64,000 nucleotides of DNA from Episyrphus balteatus (taxonomy: Eukaryota; Arthropoda; Insecta; Diptera; Syrphidae), in contig NC_079137.1 of the NCBI RefSeq assembly GCF_945859705.1, forward strand, positions 32,483,322 through 32,547,321, in the 5' to 3' direction. The position numbers and the translations under genes were made by a program. Of the stretch, positions 24,531 to 35,806 are shown piece after piece (position 1 is the stretch's first letter; the number at the start of each line of letters is the position of its first letter). A model generated the notes under the pieces. It did no database searches and was not told where the DNA came from. It saw only the letters and a list, made by a program, of their open reading frames with translations.

Positions 24531-25817
24531 AGAAATAAAATGGCATATTTGTTTTTTTTTTTAAGATATTTTAAAACGGAGTTTTATTAATTATAAAAAC
24601 AGATTTAATTTTTTTATACTACTTATGAAATTTCTTCAAAATATCGAATTTTAAATTTCTTGAATAAAAAGCTTTAACATTATAGTTACTTTAAGCATAA
24701 GAGCAAGTACGTGCGACCCCAGTCGTGCAATTTATTTAATTTTGAGGTCAATTTTCTTCGAGATTTGTGTATAGTTAACTCTCGCTTCGTATATTATTGA
24801 AAACAAAATTTAAAAAAAAGCATTCAAAAACTTTAACTAGAATTTGGAAAATGAAAGAGAAAACACCTTTGTCGAACTCAAAAAAAAAACTTAAAAATTC
24901 TATAAAAACCTTTCTACCTAATTTTTTCGATTAAACTTAAAGACTTAAATCCTATTCTAGAAACCCATCAAAAATACTAAGAAGTGTTAATGCAGGCCAA
25001 AATATAAACTGTTCATAAACTTCTTCATGGCACTCTTGTGTAAGCTAAGAGTACTTCATGAGTGTTCAACAAGTAAGTGTGTATAAGCCGATAAAGTTTT
25101 GCAACCTCTTTTTTGTTGCCTTCCACAGTCAATCCTTATCCGTTCGATGGAGATTGTGTTCGTAATTTAGATTCTTTTCATTTACTATGTGAAGTAGTTT
25201 ATCAAAATAAATGGCATGCGTTAAATTCAATGCAAAATTCTTGCATGGAGGATATTTAAATCTAAAGGTATCATTATTACATATGTATTATGTTGAAGAA
25301 ACATTTTGAGGTAAAGTTGAAATTCTTTACTTAACAAGCATTGGGTAATGAGGTTTGTGGCTTATTTCAAGTAAAAACATACAAAATTCTATTTTATGAA
25401 TTATTTTAAAGTTCTTCTAAATACAATTTAAGTTAGTTCTTCATTAAAAAAAAAAGATTAAAAAGATTAAGAAAGTTTTTTGAAACAAAAAAAATTTAAA
25501 AACTTTTTCAAAAAAGTAAATTTTGATGGTGTATCACAAGAAGTTGCGCGTATCTCGAAATCAAAATCTTTATATTCCAAAAGAATTATTATTGAAAGCA
25601 AAGTAAAAAGTTATAAACTTGACATTTCCTATCATTTTTGTTTAAAAACTTATTTCATATTGCACCCATGTGTGGGAGGAAACACACGAATGGAGTTCGT
25701 TGAATTTCCACATCTAATAAAAATGTCCTTTCTCGACCCAGACATTAAAATAACACAAATTTGACATTTAAATGTCAATCTACAATCGAAAAATCTTAAT
25801 GGGTAAAGGTCAACACG
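24531..25817. other. AT-rich noncoding DNA
   Basis: No gene seen. Short frames (for example 25,480-25,764) are lysine- and phenylalanine-rich by composition and match nothing I know. Confidence 0.45.
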
Positions 25818-26041
25818 GCGCACAGTGTGCAATTTGGCCAATCCAGCGGAACTAAATTCGTGGTTCCAAGTACACTTAATTTTTGCTATGAAAACCAGTT
25901 TAATTATATTAAATATGTATTTCTACAAGTGCCTTATTGATTTTTAGGTATATATATCTAATTATGAGGTATCGGAGTACATAATGTACAAAATAGATGG
26001 AGAAGAGCCGACATCGAGCAATCCATTTTGGGAGTTGTTTA

Positions 26042-26966
26042 TACACTCCTGCTCAAATTTAACGCACGTCATATTTATTTTACAAAAAAGTCCTACTATT
26101 ACTTTATCTCACAGTATCGTGGTTATTTTCTCAAATAAGACAGGAGTTAGCTTAAATTGAATGTATGGAATAAAGTGTTTGTGGGGAAGATTTGGAGCGG
26201 TATGCTGAAGTCTATCTGTCAACCCGCGAACCTTTTAGAGATGAGTCATAAATTTTATTGGAGTAAACTCTGCTTTACAACACCTACGGAGTTAGTGAGG
26301 TCTCCTAGACCTACTTTAAGTACCCAAAGATACTTGACTGATATCCTCGAACAGCATCCGGTTCCAATCACCCCTAGATTTGGTCCACAGTTGAGTCTGA
26401 TGCACGATAATGCATGCTAGAGTGGTTTGAGAATATCTTCAAGGTTAAAATATGCCAGCTTTGAAATGACCACACAGATATTCGGATTTCAATTCAATAA
26501 AACATGTCTAGAAGATGTTGAAAAAAATGCATTTGCGGCCGAAATCCACCTCTAAGCATTCTTGATCAACAGAAAACTGCAGTAAAAAAAAAAGTTGCAA
26601 CAAAACCTTCAAAATTTAATTTGTGGAATGAATAGACAACTCCAAATTATCATATGCGCTAGAGGAGACAATGCCAAGTATTGAATAAAATTATTGGAAA
26701 GAACTGTCACGCGCTTCCATTTTTTAACATTTTTTTTCTTAAAAAACAAAAATTATTTTAATATCAGTTTTCAGACCTTGAATTGCTAAATTTGGTTCAT
26801 CTTTTTTTTGGTTGATAATACTGTTTCAGTTTAGCATTTTTCTGACTTGCTAAACAATAAGCAAACACAAAAAAATACAACAAATAATTTTAAGGCCATT
26901 TTAAATAAGATGCAGGGGTATAGCTAAAGAAGAAAAAAGTGTGCGTTAATTTTGAGCAGGAGTGTA
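26042..26966 (+). mobile_element. Decayed Tc1-like transposon, 925 bp
   Basis: The terminal inverted repeats are TACACTCCTGCTCAAATTTA (left) and its inverted copy at 26,943-26,966 with one difference, continuing into ACGCAC. A TA sits outside each end (26,040-26,041 and 26,967-26,968), the target duplication of Tc1/mariner elements. Transposase remains lie inside on the plus strand. The length is well below the roughly 1.6 kb of intact Tc1 elements, so much of the 5' coding part is missing. Confidence 0.85.
26157..26570 (+). pseudogene. Tc1-type transposase C-terminal remnant
   Basis: It would have catalysed cut-and-paste transposition. An open stretch from 26,157 reads into QLSLMHDNAC, the counterpart of the family motif with the second catalytic Asp (..QDNA..H). 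After a frameshift, MPALK-stop-P...DFNSIKHV-stop-KML matches the WPA.SPDLNPIE..W block. Both stops (TGA, TAG) sit where the family has Trp, so each is a simple TGG change. The third catalytic acid is Lys (AAA) instead of Glu. The Asp-to-Lys spacing is 95 nt, against 105 expected for a DD34E enzyme, so about 10 nt were lost. The N-terminal DNA-binding half is absent. Confidence 0.8.
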
Positions 26967-27618
26967 TAAACTATCTATATCTCGAAAACGAAGCGAGATA
27001 TCGAAAAATTCATCATGAGGAGTCTAAAAAAATAATTTTCGATTCACAAAAATCTGATTTACGATTTTTGAAAATATCGAAAATACATTTTTGGCCTATA
27101 AATCTGAACAAAAAAAAAATATTGTATGGGGGCCGCAGCTATTCACAAAAACCCTTAACGGATTCTGATAAATAGAATATTGAGCGAGGTCCTGAGCACC
27201 ATTTCACGAAGGATACATGCGGGTACATTTTTAAAACGCTTGACGAAGTCGGAACAAATAATTGAAATAAAGGGCCTAAGGTCTTGAAACAAAATTAAAT
27301 TTTCTTCCATTTTAAGACTTAACAACACATTTTTGTTGTGGTAACATCATAATAGAATACCAAAAAATAATACAGAAAAATGTTTGTCCAGCTAGCTTTG
27401 ATAAATAATAAAATACACAACTATTAGTTTCACTCAAAAAAATCAACTAACTTTAAATATATTTTTGCTTATTTTAATCTTATGTTCATTTTTGTTTCTT
27501 TGTTAACATTTCATTGTATGGAATTTAACCTTTCATTATACATCAAAATATTTATATTCGGAAAACTTCGAATTTTAATAAAGTTCCACTAGATATGTAA
27601 AATTGCACACTGTGCGGC

Positions 27619-28170
27619 GTTAAAATTTTTTTTTACAAAAAAATGAAAGAATGAAGGAAAAAATAGTTTTTGGTTGATTGCTATTGGATCAGTATGTTGT
27701 ATGTTTATCTGTACCATCATAACTTATAAACTATTTATCGTATTTTAAAAAGGGAAGAACCTATTAAAGCATCTTGCTTGTTTGTTGATTATGGACTACC
27801 TATGTGGCGTCACATTAAACTGAATATGATATTTCAGTTCGAATGCTGAGAGTCCTTATCAACAGCAAAACGAAACTTCAGGAATTATCGTATTTTCGTA
27901 AAAGTACCTAATTAAATTTTCGATCTGAGACTTCTTCGATCTTACTTCTTCCAGAATTTTTCAAATGTTGTTTAGGAAGAATATTTCATTGTAGTTCATG
28001 TATCTAGTTGTTGGTGCATTTCTACAGGATTTCCACGTTTGAGAGAGCTATTCAGTATAGGTCCAGCTGACAACTTGGCAATGTTTTCAGTAATTCCTTC
28101 AGTTATAAAATGTCATCGAGAAGACATCAGACTCAACAAGTTTGATTCACTATTATACATCATCAACACT
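27619..28170. other. Noncoding DNA
   Basis: No coding frame or repeat recognised. Confidence 0.4.
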
Positions 28171-29199
28171 TAGTGGCGAACGCAGGGGGGCGGGATTGGT
28201 GTTTGAACCCCCCCCCCCACCCGAATTTTTTTGTTTTAAAAACTGAAAAAAACATTAATTTGCTGCTGAAATTCCCAAAGTTTAGCACTTATAAAGTAGA
28301 TATTATAATTTCGCTATGTGAATGTGGATTGATTTGTGGGTTCTTGATGAAAACAAATTGAAAACTGATGGATTCAAGCCATTTTGCTTCACTAAGAGTG
28401 ATCCACCAATTTTTTGCCTTATGAAGAATCTAAGTGATTTGTTTACAAAAAAAGAATACGATCTTAGCTATTGCATAGTGTATGAGAGTAGTTAAGATAC
28501 ATAGTTATGAATTTTACAAATTTTCTGTGCGACAAGTTCTCGAGAAATTGAGATTTATACTTAGAAACCCCTCTTCAATGCTGCATCCAAACTAATCTGA
28601 CGTCACAATTTGTTCAGATTTTTTCCCATTGAACTACTTTATGAAGAATGATTATCGCAAAACAGAGAAACCGAGATGTTTATGAAGGTGTTCCGGAAGA
28701 GTATTTTCGTCGATCGGTGTAAAAATTGATAAAGCTTGGTTTTTTTCTCTGAGTCGTTCCAGTGGTTGAGTTCCAGTGTCAACCCGACTACCATAAGGCC
28801 AAGCTCGCACTAGTTTCGAATTAAGTTGGCAACATTCACTTTATTTTTCAAGCGACGATATGTTCCCCGAAAAACATATTCAGCCCTATTGGGAGTTTCA
28901 CGTTAACAAGACTCGAACGGGAAAATTTAAATTTCACTTTTGCTCTATTGTCAGTTGCGGGCGACAAGTTGAAAACTCCTCGTATTTTTTTTTTTTTTCA
29001 GTTAATATGCGAGGTAAGCAGCTCACTGAAATTTTGGTAAAAATTTTCCTTCCGATGAAACTTGCAATAGCTTTTTAAATTCCTGGAGAGCAAAAATATT
29101 TCGGGCGAATGTCCACGTGAAACTCAGAACAAGGCTCATTACTAATAAAAAAAAAACGGTTAGTTAATTTTTTGAATTTTTTTTCTGCGTTCGCCCCTG
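28171..29199. mobile_element. hAT-like relic, 1,029 bp
   Basis: The left end TAGTGGCGAACGCAG faces right end CTGCGTTCGCCCCTG, a 15-bp imperfect terminal inverted repeat of the CAGGGGCG type used by hAT elements. The 8 bp outside the ends are TCAACACT (28,163-28,170) and TCAATACA (29,200-29,207), alike at 6 of 8 positions, which fits a decayed 8-bp hAT target duplication. A C run occurs at 28,208-28,218. No transposase was recognised inside, so the element looks non-autonomous or fully decayed. Confidence 0.6.
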
Positions 29200-29207
29200 T
29201 CAATACA

Positions 29208-32200
29208 CAATAAAAATAGCTTTTGTCAACCGCTGTTTCTTTATTATCTAAGCAGTAAAGTTTACATTCCTTCTATCATGAGAAATCCAAGCATTTGTAT
29301 GCTGAATAAAATGAACTAATATTTCTAATCAGAATTTACTTATTAATTCTTGTCCATATAGGCATAACACATTGAACTCACTTAGCCTTTAGCTTAAGAA
29401 ATATCTTTCCTAAAACAATCTTAACCACTTTATCCATCTAAAACCAATGTACAAGATAGCAAATCAAATTCCTTTCAATATAACTTCAAACCTATACCTA
29501 TAACAATCATTGGAATTCCCTTTATTCCTTTTCATAATTCCATTAAAATATCCTTCGTGCAAAACAATTGAATCAAATCGAATATAGTCGAAGCCACATA
29601 CTAAAACCAAAAGCCCCTCATTCAACTGCTATAACGGTCCAACACATCTTATTTGCACGTTCAAGTTCTCTGAATTACATCCAAATGAATACGGATACGG
29701 ATGTGAATATAAATTCGGAATACATATCAATTGACCACCATCGTTCTGTCTAAGCGACAACAATTTGTACACATCAGGGGCTGTTTCGCTTTCGATGTAA
29801 CTGAAGGATGGAAACATTGAATATCTACTATTCTATCTATACTTGGTAGAGTTGGTACGTGCATTTTGTAGGCGGATTTTGAAAATTCAATTGCATCCAG
29901 TTCATTGTGCGATATTGATGACTTCCGGTCGGTCAGGTATTGTAACATCACACCTCTCACAGAAGCCAGCAATCTGCTAATGGAATATGGAAGCTAGTCT
30001 CTCGTTCGTCTAGAGACCGGATACAGTTTGCCGCAGCAACCACTCCGAATTAACGATTCCGTATAATCCGTAATGGTTGCCGCATATTGCCTGTCGATTT
30101 GTTTGTATTCCTTTAAAACACACACACACACATACAAACACACACTACACACACAAACATGTCCTTTTGCTAGACAATATTATTTGGAACAGACGTTTGT
30201 AATCAATTGCAATTGCATAGTTTGAGGGGGTATGAAGCTAAACGCCTGCTGTTTGTCACTTTAGCCCTGTGTTTGGGTGGACAGGGAATTGCGACACTTG
30301 ACGTGTGGGTATTTATTACTCCGGCAACATTCCGATTTCCCGGCAACATGTTTCAGCCATGAGTTATTCGATTTTCTCCTCTTCTTGCCGTCGCGTTGTC
30401 GTTTATTTCAAGTGCGCTCATATGACGGCCTTATACCAAATGGGAACCTGGCTAATAGAACACCAGTAAGGCGCTCCAAAAGACAATTGAAAATTGCATC
30501 CCCGTTCAAGGAGTCCTGGCATAATAAATAACCCTTCGTTTGTCAGAAAAGTGCAAACTACCAAATTGCCCATTTGCCAAACGTTCGCAGAATAGAAATA
30601 TCACACCGAACACCAAACCGAAGCTTACCCTCCATTAACCATCAGACAGGTACAAAAGGTAGAAAAGACATAGTCTATGGGTAGGTAATTATTGTTGCCA
30701 ATTTATGTCCTCGGAGTCATGTAAAATCTACCCCGACCAACTAACTTCCTGCCAGACAGATTAATCCTGGTATACATGCATGTCGTCGTAGTCATGGTGC
30801 GGTGCAGCGTTCAGAAGCCAAAAACCAGGCAAACAAGACTGTGTCACCATGTTTGAGTTTTATCAACCACTCGCTGTTCGCGTAAAATTAATTTTTGTGG
30901 TGCACTTCCTGATTTGGCTTCGTTAGTGTTGACGAAGGGCTGAGTAGAGTTTTTTTTTTTTGGGACTAACGATAACTTACTATACCTATATTTTCTATAG
31001 GTATACTGTTGCCGGTCGTTGGTCGTAACGTAATCCATGCATAGGGATGATACACATAGACATAATTCATCTGGACGAGTGCCAGAGAACATAAATTTTC
31101 CTCACCCTGCCTCAGGGCCGAAAACTATCCGTTCTCACCTACCGCCATCGCTCTTTTTTTTGTTTTTTCTTTTTATTTTTGTCAACCCTCTAGCCCTATG
31201 TATCCATTACCATTCCTCCTACGATATCAGCTTAGAACAGCATGAATATCAAGAAGCTAAAAGTGAAAGAAGAAAATACATTTACCCCTGGGACATCCGT
31301 AGTAGTAAAAAGAGGAGCTATATTCGAAGAAAATGAACCTAGGACAACGGACGGGACGGACTTCGACTTCGTACAGCTCGTATGTCGCAAAAGTTAAGAT
31401 TTATAACTGGGCACAAGTTTGCCTCCGTTTGCCCTGTTCCGCATCCATGGGGACCAATTGGCCATATGTGTGTTTTTGTGTGTGTATATATGAAAAAGGA
31501 CATTTGATAACGTTCCTATTTGCAGTACCTATCTATATATGAGCTAAGCATTATGTATATGTTTCTACATACCGCACATATCCCTTACCAGGACGCTACT
31601 TCGTCCGTCCGTCCATCCAGACCAGCCACGGAAGGACAATTCATTTTCATAGTTTAATTTTGTGCGCTGCGATGGGTTGCTTTGCTTTTTGCTGCTTTTT
31701 GCTTTCTCCCTGACTACTGCTGCCGCTTTTGCTAACTGCAATTGAAACCAACAAAACCAGTAAAAAGAATTATACTCCAACAGGAAGTTGGGGTAAAAAA
31801 ATACTAAATTTTGAAGAAAAACTTTGTAATTGGGAATTTTTGTTTGTAGACAATGAAAACCTAACTGAAGGGAAATTTTTTCCTAAAGAAAAATCCAAGT
31901 TTTTTTTTGAAGTTTTTAGTTTTAATTTGTTTTGAAGGTGGCGCAGAATAGACGCATTTAGAAAAGATTAGAGCTTATTGTTACTTTTGTTTTTGCTAAG
32001 AAGCCTGAACAAAATAGTGTGGATATTTAAACTTAAACTATTAGAGATTGTCAATCCCTTCTTCTTATAGATGAAATCAAGAAATTTTTTTTTTTTTTTA
32101 TTGATTATTTTAAGGATTATTTTTACTCTGCGTTTTGAGACAATAAAAAAATTAAAATCGTCTCACAAGAGCTCGTGGAAAAACCAAGGCTCAGTGTGTA

Positions 32201-32369
32201 CGGTGTAGGTACCTACCTATTTAAAAATTTCAATAACAGGAACAAAGTAAAATTTAAATTTTTTGCCAAAATTTAATGTTTTTATCACTTCTTGAGCTCA
32301 TCTAAAAATAACAGTCTGAATTAAAAGCCATGACCTTCAGCGTAAGAAAAAATGGCCCCTATTACAACC
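29208..32369. other. Balanced-composition noncoding DNA
   Basis: The stretch looks single-copy and has lower A/T-run density than its surroundings. It holds a CA-rich microsatellite at about 30,118-30,158. Open frames of 60-99 codons occur on both strands with no recognisable domain, and coding-like frames overlap in antisense, which argues against real exons. AT-rich again from 31,780. Confidence 0.4.
30118..30158 (+). repeat. CA-rich microsatellite
   Basis: An interrupted (CA)n tract with TA and AA interruptions. Confidence 0.9.
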
Positions 32370-34357
32370 GAAGATGTCCCGAAGATGTCCCGAAGATGTC
32401 CCGAAGATGTCCCGAAGATGTCAAGAAGGTGTCCCGAAGATGTCATGAGCATGTCCCGAAGATGTCCCGAGCATGTCCCGAAGATGTCCCGAGCATGTCC
32501 CGAAGATGTCCCGAAGATGTCCCGAGCATGTCCCGAAGATGTCCCGAGCATGTCCCGAAGATGTCCCGAAGATGTCCCGAGCATGTCCCGAAGATGTCCC
32601 GAAGATGTCCCGAGCATGTCCCGAAGATGTCCCGAGCATGTCCCGAAGTTGTCCCGAGCATGTGACGAAGATGTCTCGAAGATGTCCCGAATGTGTCCCG
32701 AGCATGTCCCGAAGATGTCCCGAAGATGTCCCGAGCATGCCCCGAAGATGTCCCGAGCATGTCCCGAAGATGTCCCGAAGATGTCCCGAAGATGTCCCGA
32801 AGATGTCCCGAAAATGTCCCGAAGATGTCCCGAAGATGTCCCGAAGATGTCCCGAAGATGTCCCGAAGATGTCCCGAAGATGTCCCGAAGATGTCCCGAA
32901 GATGTCCCGAGCATGTCCCGAAGATGTCCCGAAGATGTCCCGAAGATGTCCCGAAGATGTCCCGAGCATGTCCCGAAGATGTCCCGAGCATGTCCCGAAG
33001 ATGTCCCGAAGATGTCCCGAAGATGTCCCGAAGATGTCCCGAAGATGTCCCAAAGATGTCCCGAAGATGTCCCGAAGATGTCCCGAAGATGTCCCGAAGA
33101 TGTCCCGAAGATGTCCCGAAGATGTCCCGAGCGTGTCCCGAAGATGTCCCGAAGATGTCCCGAAGGTGTCCCGAAGATGTCCCGAAGATGTCCCGAAGAT
33201 GTCCCGAAGATGTCCCGAAGATGTCCCGAAGATGTCCCGAGCATTTCCCGAAGATGTCCCGAGCATGCCCCGAAGATGTCCCGAAGATGTCCCGAGCATG
33301 TCCCGAAGATGTCCCGAAGATGTCCCGAAGATGTCCCGAGCATGTCCCGAAGATGTCCCGAGCATGTCCCGAAGTTGTCCCGAGCATGTTCCGAAGATGT
33401 CCCGAAGATGTCCCGAATGTGTCCCGAGCATGTCCCGAAGATGTGGCGAAGATGTCCCGAGCATGTCCCGAAGATGTCCCGAAGATGTCCCGAAGATGTC
33501 CCGAGCATGTCCCGAAGATGTCCCGAAGATGTCCCGAAGGTGTCCCGAAGATGTCCCGAAGATGTCCCGAAGATGTCCCGAGCATGTCCCGAGCATGTCC
33601 CGAAGATGTCCCGAGCATGTCGCGAAGATGTCCCGAGCATGTCCCGAAGTTGTCCCGAGCATGTCGCGAAGATGTCCCGAGCATGTCCCGAAGTTGTCCC
33701 GAGCATGTCCCGAAGATGTCCCGAAGATGTCCCGAGCATGTCCCGAAGATGTCCCGAGCATGTCCCAAAGATGTCCCGAAGATGTCCCGAGCATGTCCCG
33801 AAGATGTCCCGAGCATGTCCCGAAGATGTCCCGAAGATGTCCCGAGCATGTCCCGAAGATGTCCTGAGCATGTCCCGAAGATGTCACGAGCATGTCCCGA
33901 AGATGTCCCGAAGGTGTCCCGAAGATGTCCCGAAGATGTCCCGAAGATGTCCCGAAGATGTCCCGAAGATGTCCCGAGCATTTCCCGAAGATGTCCCGAG
34001 CATGTCCCGAAGATGTCCCGAAGATGTCCCGAGCATGTCCCGAAGATGTCCCGAAGATGTCCCGAGCATGTCCCGAAGATGTCCCGAAGATGTCCCGGAG
34101 ATGTCCCGAGTATGTCCGAGCATGTAACGAAATTGACCGGAAGATGTCCCAAACATATCCCGAAGATGTCCCGAGCATGTCCCGAAGATGTCCCGAGCAT
34201 GTCCCGAAGATGTCCTGAAGATGTCCCAAGCATGTCCCGAAGCTGTCCCGAGCATGTCCCGAAGATGTCCCGAGCATGTCCCGAAGATATCCCGAGCATG
34301 TCCCGAAGATGTCCCGAGCATGTCCCGAAGATGTCCAGAGCATGTCCCGAGCATGTC
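32370..34357. repeat. 11-bp satellite array, about 181 units
   Basis: The unit is GAAGATGTCCC, alternating irregularly with GAGCATGTCCC. About 1,988 bp gives about 181 units with almost no length change. Because 11 is not a multiple of 3 and the unit has no stop in any register, all six frames stay open for up to 640 codons, reading MSRRCPEDVPK-type repeats on the plus strand and SGHLRDIFGTS-type on the minus. These are not genes. Rare variants repeat at regular distance: GAAGGTGTCCC at 32,425, 33,162 and 33,910 (737 and 748 bp apart) and GAAGTTGTCCC followed by GAATGTGTCCC at 32,645 and 33,371 (726 bp). The array therefore has a higher-order period of about 67 units. At about 55% GC it stands out strongly. 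Confidence 0.97.
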
Positions 34358-35618
34358 TAACATAGTTGCTGAATTTCTATACGGTACCATTTATTATTAC
34401 TCACTTTTTCCAATATACCCATATTTTTTCTATTCCTATTTGTATGTCATTAGATTCAGCATCAAAAAGTACCTTGAAAACAATTTTTTACTGTTTTTGT
34501 TACCTTCACCCCCTCCCTCTTGTCCGCGAAAAAACACACTTCCATCCAATTTTTTCTTATACTTATTTTTTTTAATACCAAAAACAATATTTTTGCCAAG
34601 TTTTATCAGTGTAACTATTTTTTTTTTTTTATTTGTTTATTTTATGTACAATTTCACCTGCACTAGGTTTTCTTTTAAATTAAATATATACTTATTGATA
34701 TACTTTAGATAAACTCCAATTAAGTTGGTTTAAAACACTTATTTCATATAAATCTAGCTAACATACTTTGTATAATTAAAAAAAACTGAAAAAATGATAC
34801 TCATACACCACAGTGAACGAAAAAAAAAAAACAGTCTTTAATTCAGATTTAATTGTCATTTTGAGAAAATATGCTAGTATCTAACATTCACGTTATTTAT
34901 TATGTTGTGTGATAAGAATTTGAGAAAGAATGCCTTAAACTCTACTTAATTGGTTTGTTTAGTATTCATGAGCATTTTATTGTCAATACATAGTATCAAA
35001 TTTTTTTGCACCGATGCAATAAAATGCTATTTTTTCTTATGCGTAAAAATAAAACATTAAAACTATTATCATTTTCCATTATCCACCAACCAATTTCATT
35101 CAGAATTTTTGCAAACATCCTCATTTTTTCTGCAATTTAATATTTCACAAATTCACCTCTATTCTAAAGATAATATTTCATTAACGGTGCCACTATCGCA
35201 GGTAGATATTTCAAAGAATTAGTATCCTGTCATCGTAAACCCTCGATTCTTCCTCTCACTTTGGTTAGACTTAAAATTAAAGACTCAACTGGGTCGTATG
35301 AATTTGCTCTTTGTTGATTTAAATGTATGTGTTCATTTTTTATTTAGGTACATGATCCCAAAGTCGAATTAAAAAGAATTAATTCAAAGTCGAAAAATAA
35401 TACAACACCAAAGCTAATTTCACCACTACTTAAAAAAAAACATTGATCCAAAATTTAAAAAAAAAAATGAGAGAAACCCTTGATCTATGAAATATTCCTG
35501 TGAATCATTTACGTGCCCTTACCTATATTGAGGAAGTAAAAAAAAAATTCTAAAGTTAACGTCACCAAACAGTCAAATTGTTGCAAGGACTGCGTTTGTT
35601 TTTTTTTTTTTAATTTTT
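34358..35618. other. AT-rich noncoding DNA
   Basis: It contains the third, short CATACACCACAGTGA repeat word (about 34,802-34,817). No gene seen. Confidence 0.45.
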
Positions 35619-35806
35619 GTGAGAAAGAGAATCCATTGCTGCAGCGAACCGCAACGTTCACCACATATTCAACGCGACATGGATCTGGCTAACAGTTTAA
35701 ATGAAAATATAAATTCTTGGATTAAACTGCATCTACATGGAAAAGAACAGACGACGAAGCGACGAGTTGCAAGTCGAAAAAGGAAGGACTCATGTGTGAG
35801 AGCACG
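35619..35806 (+). CDS. Candidate short exon, unidentified protein
   Basis: An open frame runs into ACG|GTGAGT, a consensus splice donor at 35,807. A start at 35,679 would give 42 codons plus 2 nt beginning MDLANSLNENINSWIKLHLH and ending in a basic stretch rich in Lys and Arg. The frame is also open upstream to an ATG at 35,619, and a possible acceptor (TTGCTGCAG) ends at 35,643. Codon content is less AT-driven than in neighbouring chance frames. I do not recognise the sequence. It could be an isoform-specific first exon of a gene continuing to the right, or a chance match. No following exon could be matched. Confidence 0.3.

Larger units (their letters stand above)
25818..27618. mobile_element. 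Possible older element enclosing the Tc1 relic
   Basis: GCGCACAGTGTGCAATTT at 25,818-25,835 faces its near-complement AAATTGCACACTGTGCGGC at 27,600-27,618. If these are terminal inverted repeats, they bound a 1.8-kb element into which the Tc1 element at 26,042 inserted. The GCACAGTGTGC word is itself almost palindromic, which weakens the case, and no target duplication is visible. Confidence 0.4.

Noticed and set aside
32370..34357. CRISPR array
   Set aside because: Units are contiguous 11-bp repeats without unique spacers, and the DNA is eukaryotic.
32321..34390. Six overlapping long reading frames (up to 640 codons) of repetitive protein
   Set aside because: They follow from an 11-bp stop-free unit read in all registers on both strands. 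No frame has better start or splice context than the others.
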